A DNA stretch of 50,241 nucleotides from an uncultured Verrucomicrobiae bacterium (lineage in GTDB: Bacteria; Verrucomicrobiota; Verrucomicrobiia; Limisphaerales; AAA164-E04): contig CALSPN010000037.1 in assembly GCA_943788245.1 (NCBI GenBank), positions 1 through 50,241 of the forward strand, given 5' to 3'. The notes beneath the pieces were generated by a model. It worked only from the letters and a program-made list of their open reading frames with translations. It made no database searches and was not told the DNA's origin. Below are positions 37,050-46,502 of this stretch, in pieces (within the stretch, counting starts at the first letter, position 1; every line of letters starts with the position of its first letter). Both the position numbers and the translations under genes were made by a program.

Positions 37050-39371
37050 ATGAACAGTATGCGCCCATTCCAATCAAAATTTTCAGCACTCCTCTCCTGT
37101 AGGATGCATGTGGCCTCCATACGAGCCTTGAGCACCATGCTGGGTTGCATACTGTTTTCTTCAATGCAGATGGTGGCTTTGCTGGGGCAGGAATCTTCTG
37201 AACTGACTGAATCCCAGATCGCAGCTGCCACACCGGAGCAACTGCAGGGATTAGCTGAAACAGGAGATGCGCGTGCGCAGTTCAGTCTTGGCCTTGCATA
37301 TTTCAATGGAAGAGTCGTCAGCAAAGATCTCAGAAAGGCCTCGATATGGTTTGAGAAAGCTGCTGAGCAAGGCCATCTGAGCGCTCAATACAATCTGGGT
37401 GTCTTATTTGTTCAAGGGTTTGGAGTGGATAAGGATTTTGCTCAAGCAGCCAAATGGTTTCGGAAGGCAGCGGATCAGGGCGACTTGACGTCGCAATATA
37501 ACATGGGGATATTTTTCCGCAATGGTCTCGGAGTTCCTTTGGATCCATCAGAGTCACTTCGTTACTTTGCCTCCGCTGCCAGTCAAGGAGACCCCAGAGC
37601 TCAATTTCATTTAGGTCAATCTATTCTGGAGGGTGATTCTATTGAGCAAAACCTTCCTGAAGCTTATTTGTGGATCAAACTTTCCGCTGCTCAAGGCAAT
37701 AAAGATGCTCGAGCACTCCTTGATGAGTTAACGCCTACAATGTCCCCTGAGGACGTATTCCAGGGACGTTTACTGAATGCCGAGCGCGGTGATGCTGAAG
37801 ATCAATTTCAGGTCGCCATGGGTTACACAACCGGACACGGCATAAAAACCAATGCCAGTGAGGCCATTCGATGGCTGCGTTTGGCCGCTGGACAAGATCA
37901 TCCCGAGGCACAGCTGAAGCTCGGTCAGGCTTATGTTTCTGGGCAGGGCGTTGCGCAAGATTATGTGGAAGCCGCCAGATGGTATCGCAAAACCGCATCG
38001 CAAGGGCACATTCAGGCTCAATTCTATCTCGCCAACATGTACGAGGCTGGCAAAGGAGTCGAACAGGACATGGCTGAAGCGGTGCATTGGTATCAACAGG
38101 CGGCTGAACAGGGTGTGCTGCCTGCTCAGTTCAAAATGGGTACCGTTTACTCGCAAGGATTTGGCGTTGAAGTGGACCTGGAAGAATCTCAGCGTTGGTT
38201 CCATCTTGCTGCGCGACGAGGCGACATGCGTGCGCAATTCAACCTGGGACTGCTCCTGGAGGCAGGTAATGGTGCAGAACCGGATCAAGCCGCGGCGATT
38301 GAGTGGTATCTCCAAGCAGCAGGTCAGGGTGATGCGGATGCTCACTTTCGGTTGGGCCGGATTTATTCTGATGGGCGTGGTGTTCCCCGTGATGTGAATT
38401 TGGCGATGAATCACTTTCTGAAAGCGGCTGATAAGGGTGATCCCCGAGCTCAGGCTGAGGCGGGCTATCGTTACCTCAAAGGGGAAGGCGTCAAACAGGA
38501 CCTGGAGCGAGCGGTAAAATTACTGAAACAAGCGGGGGCTCAAGGTGATCCCATGGCTCTCTACAATCTGGCTTTTGTCTTTGAGCAAAGTTCAGCCAAG
38601 AACAATTTAGAGCAGGCATTGGACTGGTATCGGCAGGCCGCTGAAAAAGATGTATTGGAGGCCAAGCTCAGATTAGCCTCGATCTACCGTGAAGGCAAAA
38701 TAAGGCCCTCCGATATTCAGGAAACGATCAAGTGGACCACCAAAGCTGCCGAAAGTGGCCATATTGCTTCTCAGTACAATCTCGGTTTGCTCCTGTCAGG
38801 TCAGGTAGATGACGTTGAAGGGATTGAGACTGATCCTGAAAAGGCGGTTACCTGGCTAAAGAAAGCGGCGGATCAAGGACATGAAAAAGCCTTGATGCTT
38901 TACGCGACTTTACTGGTAAGGGGCGATCAGATTGCGCCTGATCCCGCGAAGGCAGCGCAGTTGTTCACACAAGCAGCAGAAAAAGGCAATCTGGTGGCGC
39001 AGTTTAATTTGGGCGTGCTGCATGAGCTGGGGCAAGGGGTTTCGCTAGACTTACAGGAAGCTGCCAAATGGTATGATCACGCAGCCAACCTTGGGCACGC
39101 CAGAGCCCAGTTTCATCTCGCACTGTTGCATGATCAAGGCATGGGAATACCTCAGGACAGACGCTCAGCCTTCGAATGGTATCAGCGAGCGGCAGAACAG
39201 GGGGTGGTCGATGCTCAATGTGCCGTCGGCACTTTCTTTATTGATGGCGATGTTGAGGAAGCCAACCTTGAGAAAGCCCGCAGTTGGTTTCAAAAAGCCG
39301 AACGGGGTGGTTCCATGGAGGCTGCTGCATTTCTTGCAAAAATCAAGGAACTCAGTGGCTCGGCCGAATGA
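37050..39371 (+). CDS. Long exported Sel1-repeat protein
   Basis: About 773 residues, intact. After a hydrophobic leader (LSTMLGCILFSSMQMVALLG) come about 18 Sel1-like repeats of roughly 36 residues. A typical one is GHLSAQYNLGVLFVQGFGVD, with the alternating A-xx-W/F-xx-A/K-A-A-E-Q helix end. The repeats run almost without a break from residue 50 to 760 and form an alpha-solenoid used for protein binding. There is one longer insert around residues 225-250. Sel1 proteins act as scaffolds in stress or host contact systems. No partner can be named. The start is ambiguous (37026, 37050, 37059 and 37110 are all open). Confidence 0.85.
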   Translation: MNSMRPFQSKFSALLSCRMHVASIRALSTMLGCILFSSMQMVALLGQESSELTESQIAAATPEQLQGLAETGDARAQFSLGLAYFNGRVVSKDLRKASIWFEKAAEQGHLSAQYNLGVLFVQGFGVDKDFAQAAKWFRKAADQGDLTSQYNMGIFFRNGLGVPLDPSESLRYFASAASQGDPRAQFHLGQSILEGDSIEQNLPEAYLWIKLSAAQGNKDARALLDELTPTMSPEDVFQGRLLNAERGDAEDQFQVAMGYTTGHGIKTNASEAIRWLRLAAGQDHPEAQLKLGQAYVSGQGVAQDYVEAARWYRKTASQGHIQAQFYLANMYEAGKGVEQDMAEAVHWYQQAAEQGVLPAQFKMGTVYSQGFGVEVDLEESQRWFHLAARRGDMRAQFNLGLLLEAGNGAEPDQAAAIEWYLQAAGQGDADAHFRLGRIYSDGRGVPRDVNLAMNHFLKAADKGDPRAQAEAGYRYLKGEGVKQDLERAVKLLKQAGAQGDPMALYNLAFVFEQSSAKNNLEQALDWYRQAAEKDVLEAKLRLASIYREGKIRPSDIQETIKWTTKAAESGHIASQYNLGLLLSGQVDDVEGIETDPEKAVTWLKKAADQGHEKALMLYATLLVRGDQIAPDPAKAAQLFTQAAEKGNLVAQFNLGVLHELGQGVSLDLQEAAKWYDHAANLGHARAQFHLALLHDQGMGIPQDRRSAFEWYQRAAEQGVVDAQCAVGTFFIDGDVEEANLEKARSWFQKAERGGSMEAAAFLAKIKELSGSAE

Positions 39372-39402
39372 GGTGCTCTTTTTTTAAGGTTGGGTCAAGG
39401 CA

Positions 39403-39433
39403 GAAAAAAATCCGAAGCATCGCTGCTCCGGAT
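39403..39433 (-). terminator. Intrinsic terminator after the pseudopilin gene
   Basis: On the minus strand a stem ATCCGGAGCA / TGCTTCGGAT with a four-base loop (one G-U pair) is followed by seven T (the A run at 39404-39410 on the plus strand). It sits about 30 bases past the stop at 39460, and 30 bases from the end of the convergent Sel1 gene. Confidence 0.75.
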
Positions 39434-39459
39434 CGTTCAAGATTTTCCAGTGATATTTG

Positions 39460-39852
39460 TCAGGGCGTCACTTCGCCTTCGGAGTCGAAGGGCCCCGTGA
39501 GACCCGTGAGGGACTCTCCTGCCGGAAGGCTTGCTGTTGCCGATTGATTTACTTTTCCGACGTTATACGTCTCTCCTACCACCGGGTCCGGAAATTCTCC
39601 TTTATTAAAATAAGGGGCCAGTTGATCGGTGTTTGCCGTAGCCGAACTGGATTGGCCATTTTCAAGAGACCATTGACTCTTGGCGCTATCTATCAAGCGC
39701 AGGTTGTTCTGGATCAAGCTAAGTTGTGTGCGTTCACGTGCACGTATGAGGTTTGGAACCGCGATGGCTGCTAATAGTCCGATGATGGCCACCACAATCA
39801 TGATTTCCACCAATGTAAAAGCGGCGCGTGTGCGAAATTGTCTTAATTGCAT
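39460..39852 (-). CDS. Type II secretion/type IV pilus pseudopilin
   Basis: 130 residues. The N-terminus AAFTLVEIMIVVAIIGLLAA has the cleavage site before Phe, the conserved Glu5 and a long hydrophobic helix, as in GspG-type pseudopilins. The helix continues VPNLIRARERTQLSLIQNNLRL. The rest is a short hydrophilic domain with EFPDPVVGETYNVG. Proteins like this in Verrucomicrobiota are usually encoded alone, away from secretion operons, as here. The role is probably in pilus or secretion assembly. A terminator follows. It is convergent with the Sel1-repeat gene. Confidence 0.88.
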   Translation of the reverse strand: MQLRQFRTRAAFTLVEIMIVVAIIGLLAAIAVPNLIRARERTQLSLIQNNLRLIDSAKSQWSLENGQSSSATANTDQLAPYFNKGEFPDPVVGETYNVGKVNQSATASLPAGESLTGLTGPFDSEGEVTP

Positions 39853-39976
39853 AAATGTGTTTAACTTACTGTTTCTAGGTGCACGTTCAATCTCAATTTA
39901 AATCATCCCTGTCAGAGCCTCTGCTGAAATTGACATTTTGAGTATAACGCTTCGTCAGGCTGAAAGTTGCGTTGCG

Positions 39977-40486
39977 TCAAAATCCCTTCTTCGATAGTTC
40001 TGACTGCAGTGCCACCTGAAATTCCATCAAATCCGTTTGCGAAGGTTTGTAACCTTCCTGATCAGGAGAGAGTCCCAGTTGTCCAAACTGGTCAAGGTGC
40101 CATCCTGCTGTTTGCTGATCGCTGAATGTTACTTTACCGCTGGCTAACATTCCCGGGCGCGCCAGTTGGTCGAGACTGATCTGAACATTGCCTTCCTGCG
40201 GAGCAGTAGCCTCATCATCCACCAATTCGCCGAGGTTTTCTTCCGGGGCCGGCGCTGCCGGCGAGGGCTGCGGCGCATCATTCGGCGGTGGTGCAGGCTC
40301 CTCTTTCTCGACTTCTGGTTCCGGATCTTTCGGAATGACCCCTAGATCATCCACAAGGAAGCGTACTTCCATGTATGTCATGGTGATGTCAAACTCCTCT
40401 GCAAGTTTTACTTGGATATCAGCGACTTTGAGTCCCTCTTCAATCCATTGTCTTACCGTCTGTTTTTGTGAATCGTCCAGTGTCAT
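39977..40486 (-). CDS. Lineage-conserved protein with N-terminal helix-turn-helix-like segment and proline-rich linker
   Basis: 169 residues in three parts. The N-terminal 55 residues (LDDSQKQTVRQWIEEGLKVA and QVKLAEEFDITMTYMEVRFL) form a helix-turn-helix-like segment. A linker follows, rich in Pro, Ala and Glu (KEEPAPPPNDAPQPSPAAPA). The last 70 residues contain LDQLARPGMLASGKVTFSDQ and a C-terminal LMEFQVALQSELSKKGF. Proteins of this layout recur in Verrucomicrobiota as I recall them, but no function is known to me. There is no signal peptide. The helix-turn-helix impression is by eye. Confidence 0.7.
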   Translation of the reverse strand: MTLDDSQKQTVRQWIEEGLKVADIQVKLAEEFDITMTYMEVRFLVDDLGVIPKDPEPEVEKEEPAPPPNDAPQPSPAAPAPEENLGELVDDEATAPQEGNVQISLDQLARPGMLASGKVTFSDQQTAGWHLDQFGQLGLSPDQEGYKPSQTDLMEFQVALQSELSKKGF

Positions 40487-40764
40487 GTATGTCTACTTTC
40501 CATATTAAATCGTAAAGATTCCTTATTTCAACTTCTAATAGAAAGAATGCCCATGGGAATCTCATGGACTCTCTTGCTGTGACAAGGCCAGATCGCATTG
40601 AATTTCGGTGATATTCAGGCAATTGAGAAAGAAATCGAGAAATGCAGTTTGTTGAGGGGTTTCAGTTTTGGAATGCCTTTTTACTTCACTAGATCTTTGA
40701 CCGATACCTGACACTCTTGGTAAGTCAATTTGACTTGGCGGATCAATCGCCTCAAAATAAGAAG

Positions 40765-41635
40765 ATGAATTTTTCGAGGCTAAAACAAATGTCCACCCTT
40801 GTGTTGGCGATGAATCTCTCTACTTCATGTGCTTGGGCTGATTGGTCTTGGGTTGTTCCGTCTGATTACGCATCCGTATCACCGGATTTATTCCTCAAAG
40901 GAGTGAAGGAGGCTGATGGCTTTCGCCGAAATTTACTTCAGAAAAATGCGGTGGGTTTGACCAAGGCTGATGTTTTGAGTGAAGCGATTGTGCGCTTTCA
41001 AAGGTTAGCAGGTGATCACCTTTCGAAAGAAAATGGAGTAAAAGGTTATAAAATTAGAAAAAAAAACGCTCCTGCGCGCATTCAAGGGAGAAAAATCAAA
41101 ATTAAAACCTCATGACGTATTCAAGGCTTTTGACGGAAAATGGTATGGCATTTGGGATAAAATGAAGGTAGATCATCACTGGTTTCCGCAAATTAACCAG
41201 GACCCTCCCAAAAAGATTCAGGCTTTCCACGATGTGTGGGTTCACGCGGTTCAATTTGCCTGGATTGGGGATGGATTTGGGTGGAATGTGGTGGCGACAG
41301 AGGAGGAGGATTCCTCTGATTATTTCCTGCTGGGAACGGTGTATCATGTGCGGGACAAAGATCCTTCACAAATCTACCTGCATCGACCGCACGTAGGAAT
41401 TTCTGCGACCAAAGATCAGCTCATTTGGATGACCAGCCGGGAAGTGTTTCTTGAAGAACGGTTGGCCCCCAAGGGTGAGTTTCCTGAAAGGTATGTCATT
41501 ACCGGGTTTAATTTTCAAATGCAGGGTAACTCCAGATTGAGCGTTGTGGGAAACAGCTTCCAAGCCATATACACTCGCAAGTCAGACCAGCGTTATCCCT
41601 GGAAACAGTATTGGATCAACCTGACCGCGCCTTGA
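40765..41635 (+). CDS. Exported protein of unknown function, one-base frameshift at an A9 run
   Basis: Begins MNFSRLKQMSTLVLAMNLST with a leader ending near CAWADW, so probably periplasmic. As written it stops after IRKKNAPARIQGRK. If the run of nine A (41048-41056) has eight, it reads on as TLLRAFKGEKSKLKPHDVF to 41635 with 289 residues. The C-terminal half (GKWYGIWDKMKVDHHWFP, AFHDVWVHAVQFAWIG and QYWINLTAP) is rich in Trp and Tyr, like a small beta-barrel. No domain recognised. The start at ATG 40765 is preceded by AAGAAG. Confidence 0.65.
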
Positions 41636-41687
41636 TGCCCGTTTCGGTATGCGTGTTCAAGTTTCCTGAAATGGATCATCCATTGTC

Positions 41688-42107
41688 TCATGCCTCGTGC
41701 CTTCGGTTGAGTTCGTCTACGGTGCTGTTCAGATTCCAGAAATCAATGATCAGGAAAATCATGCTGATCAAAATAAGAGGAGGAAACAAGACTGCCATCA
41801 AGCTGGATCCCAGAATAATCAAGCCGCTGATTTTACCGAGGTAGAGACGGTGTAAACCGAATGTTCCGAGAAATGTCAACAGCATCCAACTCACGGTGTA
41901 ATTGTATCTGCCAGTTGCAAACCTGCGCTCAGCCTGACTATCCATCATGGGAATTAAAAACAAATCAATCAGCCATCCAACAAGAAAAAGTCCACCCGTA
42001 CACAACCAGATGGTGCCAGAAATAGGTTTCCCGTAATAAAACCTGTGGGATCCGGTAAAGCCTAAAATCCATAGTAAATAGCCGACTAAAATCGAGTGCG
42101 TCTGCAT
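41688..42107 (-). CDS. TM2-domain membrane protein with two TM2 units
   Basis: 139 residues. Two TM2 units follow one another. The first runs GYLLWILGFTGSHRFYYGKP and the second LLTFLGTFGLHRLYLGKISG, each followed by a second hydrophobic segment and an acidic exit (WLIDLFLIP and FLIIDFW). TM2 domains sit in the membrane and often occur in single copy. The function is unknown. The start is the ATG at 42107. It lies opposite the end of the exported-protein gene, 52 bases away. Confidence 0.8.
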   Translation of the reverse strand: MQTHSILVGYLLWILGFTGSHRFYYGKPISGTIWLCTGGLFLVGWLIDLFLIPMMDSQAERRFATGRYNYTVSWMLLTFLGTFGLHRLYLGKISGLIILGSSLMAVLFPPLILISMIFLIIDFWNLNSTVDELNRRHEA

Positions 42108-42707
42108 AAACAGACCCTATCACAGATTTTCCATTCAGCATGTGTAATATGTATTGTGTTTTGTAATTGATACTGTGGTTGAGGGAAGTTTGGTTTGACT
42201 CACTTTTTTTGTATGGAGATGAACCAATTCCTAAAAGACGCAGACAAAGGGTGAACCTCCAATGGTCGAGAAGCCCTCGGTTCGGCTAACGTCAAAGTCA
42301 AAATTTATCCCGTTTGCCCCAGGGGAGGCACGCCATTGCTTCAAATCGCTGGACCACACGCAGGGCAAGAGACGTCTTTGTTCTACTGCTTAAGAGTCCA
42401 GAGTTCTTGATCAAGCGCGCCGTCCGAGCTCCAGAGCGAGTCCATAAAAATTCCTGATCAATATGGACCTGAAAAAGATCTAATCACGGTAAAAGCGACA
42501 GATGTCATTAATCGTACAAAAGGGTTGTCAGGCATATCGGAGTGTATGGATCCGATATGACTGAAAGAGGATTCTAGGAATCTGATTGCCTTTTTGAGCA
42601 CTCAGAAAGAGGATGTCTCTCATTGAGGTGTCATAGTTGAACCCGAGCTAATATTGAACTCTGGCCATTTCAGCTTTAAAGTATGGATACCGTAACGAAC
42701 GAATTCG
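42108..42707. other. Non-coding gap of about 600 bases
   Basis: Between the TM2 gene and the divergently transcribed cysteine desulfurase. No open frame with protein-like character was found. A plus-strand frame over about 42247-42558 is interrupted by one TGA and has no recognised motif; it could be the remains of a gene or chance. An inverted repeat lies near 42533-42559 and is listed separately. Confidence 0.5.
42533..42559. repeat. 9-base inverted repeat, possible operator or hairpin
   Basis: CATATCGGA (42533-42541) and TCCGATATG (42551-42559) are perfect inverted copies around a nine-base spacer, about 150 bases upstream of the cysteine desulfurase ATG. The 18-base centre spacing suits a dimeric regulator, but no regulator is assigned. 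No T run follows, so a terminator is unlikely. Confidence 0.4.
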
Positions 42708-43871
42708 ATGTATTATTTGGACAATAATGGAACGACACAGGTCGCCCCTGAAGTATTGGAAGCCATGCTGCCATTTTATACGCAGCATTGGGGCAACCCT
42801 TCAAGTGCGCATCGTAGTTGCCGCCCGGTCAAGGAAGCACTGCATCAGGCAAGGGTATCCATTGCTTCATTAATCAATGCACAACCAGAAGAGATTGTCT
42901 TTACAGGTTGTGGTACTGAAAGCAATAACACCGCGATTCACAGTGCGCTATGCCGGGATGCCGGCAAAAAGCATTTGATAACCACGGCAGTAGAGCATTC
43001 TGCGAACCTCAAGTATGGTCAGTTTTTACAGAGTCATGGCTACGATGTGACCTTCCTGCCAGTTGAGGAAGATGGATCCATTGATATTTGCATGCTACAG
43101 GATCTGATTCGTCCTGATACCGCCATGGTATCCATCATGTGGGCCAATAATGAAACGGGCGTCCTTTTTCCAATAGAAGAGGTGGCAGCCATTTGCCGGA
43201 GCAAGGAAGTAGCTTTCCATACCGATGCCATTCAGGCCGCCGGTAAAGTGACTCTGGATGTTCAATCGGCTGAAGTTGATTATTTATCTTTATCGGCACA
43301 TAAAATATATGCTCCCAAAGGGATTGGCGCTCTCTATGTCAAAAAAGGAACTCCTTACTCCTCTTATCTTTTCGGAGGAGGGCAGGAATCGGGGCGCCGT
43401 GCCGGAACTGAAAACGTAGCAGGTATTGTTGGTTTCGGGCGAGCAGCACAGATGGCATTTGAAGATACTGCTCGTAGTCAACAAACAGAGACATTGAGAA
43501 ACCGGATGGAAAATGGCATCCTGAGCAATATTCCGCAAACATCCCGTAATGGATGTAAATCACAACGACTGCCCAACACTTCGAATATCGCGTTTGATGG
43601 AGTGGAAGGAGAAGCATTGCTTCTTCGCCTGGATCGTTTGGGCATCTGTGCTTCCAGTGGATCTGCATGCACAACAGGATCTTTGAAACCATCGCATGTC
43701 CTCCTCGCGATGGGGGTGCCGGCAAGGCGTGCTTTATCCAGTTTGCGTTTCAGCCTTGGGCACTATTCTTCTGAAGAAGATGTTGATTATTTGCTGAAGC
43801 ACCTGCCCGAGATCGTAAGCGAATTACGAGGGCAATCACCCAAACCTCAATCTCTGGAAGTAGTCACCTAA
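42708..43871 (+). CDS. Cysteine desulfurase (NifS/IscS-like)
   Basis: 387-residue PLP enzyme that takes sulfur from cysteine and leaves alanine, supplying Fe-S cluster or thionucleoside synthesis. Visible marks: LDNNGTTQVAPEV, GNPSSAHRSCRP, the cofactor-binding run TGCGTESNNTAIH and HTDAIQAAGK. The PLP lysine is in SLSAHKIYAPKG, and the active-site loop cysteine in CASSGSACTTGSLKPSHVLL. The frame is intact. Group I desulfurases share this form; NifS versus IscS cannot be settled. No iscU or sufB is nearby. The Lrp-type regulator starts 21 bases after the stop. Confidence 0.93.
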   Translation: MYYLDNNGTTQVAPEVLEAMLPFYTQHWGNPSSAHRSCRPVKEALHQARVSIASLINAQPEEIVFTGCGTESNNTAIHSALCRDAGKKHLITTAVEHSANLKYGQFLQSHGYDVTFLPVEEDGSIDICMLQDLIRPDTAMVSIMWANNETGVLFPIEEVAAICRSKEVAFHTDAIQAAGKVTLDVQSAEVDYLSLSAHKIYAPKGIGALYVKKGTPYSSYLFGGGQESGRRAGTENVAGIVGFGRAAQMAFEDTARSQQTETLRNRMENGILSNIPQTSRNGCKSQRLPNTSNIAFDGVEGEALLLRLDRLGICASSGSACTTGSLKPSHVLLAMGVPARRALSSLRFSLGHYSSEEDVDYLLKHLPEIVSELRGQSPKPQSLEVVT

Positions 43872-43892
43872 GTATTACAGAATTCACATCCC

Positions 43893-44372
43893 ATGGACCC
43901 TTTACTTAAATTACTGCGTGAAAATGCGTCTTACCGTCCTGATCAATTAGCCAAAATGCTTCAGCTGGATGAGGCTGAAGTCGTTGGCCGAATCAAAGCT
44001 TACGAAGCGGATGGAACCATTGTGGGCTATCGCACAATCATTAATGAAGAAAAGATCAACATTGAACGTGTGCGCGCTGTGATCGAAGTCAAAATCACTC
44101 CCGAACGTGAGGGTGGTTTCAATCATCTGGCTTCCCGTATCGCCAAGCATACCGAAGTGCGGGCATGCTACCTGATGTCTGGTACCTACGATTTGCTGGC
44201 TATTGTAGAGGGAGACTCATTGAAACAAGTGGCCTCCTTTGTTTCTGACAAGTTGTCCACCTTGCAGGGAGTGCTTTCCACGTCGACGCACTTCATGCTC
44301 AAACCTTATAAAGAGCATGGTGTGCTGCTGCATTGTGATGAATCCGATCAAAAACTTCAGGTATCCCCCTGA
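43893..44372 (+). CDS. Lrp/AsnC-family transcriptional regulator
   Basis: 159 residues. The N-terminal helix-turn-helix covers the first 50 residues (LLRENASYRPDQLAKMLQLD and VGRIKAYEADGTIVGYRTI). The C-terminal RAM effector domain has VIEVKITPEREGGFN, ACYLMSGTYDLLAIVEG and TSTHFMLKPYK. Lrp regulators sense amino acids and often control neighbouring metabolic genes. Here it follows the cysteine desulfurase at 21 bases in the same direction, so it may be in its operon and could sense cysteine or a related amino acid; this is inference from position. Confidence 0.9.
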   Translation: MDPLLKLLRENASYRPDQLAKMLQLDEAEVVGRIKAYEADGTIVGYRTIINEEKINIERVRAVIEVKITPEREGGFNHLASRIAKHTEVRACYLMSGTYDLLAIVEGDSLKQVASFVSDKLSTLQGVLSTSTHFMLKPYKEHGVLLHCDESDQKLQVSP

Positions 44373-44439
44373 AGTCTCTGGATATGATGGCCAAGGCCTC
44401 TAATTGCCAGTTGCTTACCGGCGGCTTAAGTTAAGAATG

Positions 44440-45927
44440 TTAATCGACATTTACCTCCTGGCGAATGTCAAATTTCTCGATGCGTTTTCGGAGAGTGGCG
44501 CGTGTGATTCCGAGTAATGAGGAAGCCTTGACTTGATTGCCTTGCATTTCCTTGAGCGCTTGCCTGACCAGTTCTCTCTCCACAGTCGGAAGAAGTTTCT
44601 GATCAGGGTTGTTGCGGGCCCACTTGAACATTGCATCGGCCAAAGGCTGAATTTCAGAAACTTCTTCGCGTTGGATCTGTTTTTCTTCGGTTATTTCTGG
44701 GATTGCCGCCTGCATGGAAGAAGCACTTTCCACAGTGGAGCGTGCTTCCATCTGGTTGCCTGAAACGATTTCATTCGGCAAATCACTGAGCAGAATAATC
44801 TCACTTTTGGTGACTACGAAGGCACGTTGAATCACATTTTCCAGCTCACGAACATTTCCGGGCCATTCGTAATGGTTCAGGGCTTCCAGTGCGTCTTTGT
44901 TGATTTTTTTAGAAGGAATACCAAACAAATTGGAGAATTTTCTAAGAAAATAATGAACTAGTAATGGAACGTCATCCTTGCGCTGCCTCAGGGCTGGTAG
45001 CTGGATTCGGACAACATTGAGACGGTAAAACAAATCTTCTCTGAACTTCTTATCGAGAACTGTTTCTTCAAGTCTTTGATTGGTGGCGGCAATCACGCGT
45101 ACATCCACTTCGACTGGTTTATTACTCCCCAGTTTTTCAAAGGTTCCAGACTGTAACACGCGTAACATTTTGGTTTGCGTCGGCAGTGACATGTCGCCTA
45201 TCTCATCCAGGAAAAGGGTGCCGTTGTGACATTGCTCAAATTTACCGATGCGGGTTTGGTTTGCCCCGGTGAAACTGCCTTTCTCATGTCCGAACAATTC
45301 GCTTTCCAGAAGGTTTTCCGGGATGGCGGCACAATTGATGGCCAGGAAGGACTGCTTGCTGCGTGGGCTGTTTTGATAGATGGCTCTGGCAACGAGTTCC
45401 TTACCCGTGCCGCTTTCCCCTGTTATCAAGACCGTTGCATCTGAATTAGCCAATTGCCCAATCAATTTGAAAACTTGCTGCATGGGCTCACTGCGCCCGA
45501 TCATGCCGAGCTCGTCATCCAGAGTCTCGGCATCTGTTTCAAAAGAGACAGGCTTGGACATATCTCTGGATGCCTTGAGGGCTTCAAAAATAAGTTTCTG
45601 AAGTTTGGGGACATCAAAGGGCTTTAGGACATAATCATAAGCGCCAAGTTTCATCGCCTCGATGGCGGTTTGAGTTGCGCCATAGGCGGTCATGAGGATA
45701 ACCGGAGTTTTCGTGTCAAATTGCCGAATGGCCTGCAGTGTCTGGAGTCCATTCATGCCACCCATTCGAATGTCCATGACAATCAGGTTGGGGTGGAACT
45801 CCTTGAGCATGCGGAGACCTTCTTCGCCGCTTGATGCAAGTCGCAATTCTATGTCAGGAGAATCGAACAGCCGCCGAAAGGCGTAACGCACATCCGTTTC
45901 ATCATCTATTACCAAAAGCTTATCCAT
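44440..45927 (-). CDS. Sigma-54-dependent response regulator (NtrC family)
   Basis: 495 residues. The receiver domain has the phosphorylation Asp52 in LIVMDIRMGGMNG, with LLVIDDE at the start and VLKPFDVPKL at its end. The AAA+ domain has Walker A TGESGTGKELVARAIY, the sigma-54 loop GSFTGANQ (GAFTGA variant), Walker B GTLFLDEIGDM and WPGNVRELENVIQRAFV. A Fis-type helix-turn-helix closes it (NQVKASSLLGITRATLRKRI). The start MDKLLVIDDE at 45927 is preferred over the GTG at 45939. There is no histidine kinase gene in the window, so the input is unknown, and I saw no clear -24/-12 promoter nearby. Confidence 0.93.
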   Translation of the reverse strand: MDKLLVIDDETDVRYAFRRLFDSPDIELRLASSGEEGLRMLKEFHPNLIVMDIRMGGMNGLQTLQAIRQFDTKTPVILMTAYGATQTAIEAMKLGAYDYVLKPFDVPKLQKLIFEALKASRDMSKPVSFETDAETLDDELGMIGRSEPMQQVFKLIGQLANSDATVLITGESGTGKELVARAIYQNSPRSKQSFLAINCAAIPENLLESELFGHEKGSFTGANQTRIGKFEQCHNGTLFLDEIGDMSLPTQTKMLRVLQSGTFEKLGSNKPVEVDVRVIAATNQRLEETVLDKKFREDLFYRLNVVRIQLPALRQRKDDVPLLVHYFLRKFSNLFGIPSKKINKDALEALNHYEWPGNVRELENVIQRAFVVTKSEIILLSDLPNEIVSGNQMEARSTVESASSMQAAIPEITEEKQIQREEVSEIQPLADAMFKWARNNPDQKLLPTVERELVRQALKEMQGNQVKASSLLGITRATLRKRIEKFDIRQEVNVD

Positions 45928-46502
45928 ATATGCCGCCACATGAAATGGCTGCCGAGATTATATCTGCGCCTTGTTCAGATGCAATGATCCAAACTCTGAA
46001 ACATATGAGGCGAGGAAGGGGGATTGATCTTATTTTGCATTGTCTGTTACCGAATCAAAGGGGGTATACAGTTCGTAATAAGGTATATGAAACGTAATTA
46101 CAGGGAGTAACTTGTAAAGTTTGGGGTGAAAAAACCCGCTTACATCCAAAATGTGCATGTGCTGTTTTTCAAATCAGTCCAACAGCATGACCAGGCACAA
46201 GAAGTCCTACTCTAAGTAATCAAAAGGCTGTTCCTGAAAAGGCATTCAATGCACCTTTGTTCTCTCAATTTTACAAATGCAAGTTGGTCTCAGATGCACC
46301 AACTAATAAAAAATTCCACGACCCACACCTTGTTCTGATCTCCTAGTGTCAGGATTTCAATCTCTTCGGCACAGTTTAATCTGAGGGGTCGCTATCGAAT
46401 TTTTCGAATAGGATGCGTGATTCAGTCATTTTAATACGAACTTGGCATTTGCACGTCTCACTGCATTCATCTAAGGTTCACAAATCGCAATCAATTAATA
46501 TT
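45928..46502. other. Non-coding gap of about 570 bases
   Basis: Between the divergent NtrC-type gene and the DMT-like gene. No protein-like frame. It contains a seven-base inverted repeat, AGTTGGT (46280-46286) and ACCAACT (46296-46302), followed by AATAAAAAATT, and a short GGGT/ACCC hairpin around 46124-46139. The first could act as a terminator-like or operator structure; neither can be assigned. Confidence 0.5.

Noticed and set aside
46430..46470. TTGGCATTTGCACG as a sigma-54 promoter for the NtrC-type regulator
   Set aside because: The spacing and the GC doublets do not fit the TGGCAC-N5-TTGC pattern.
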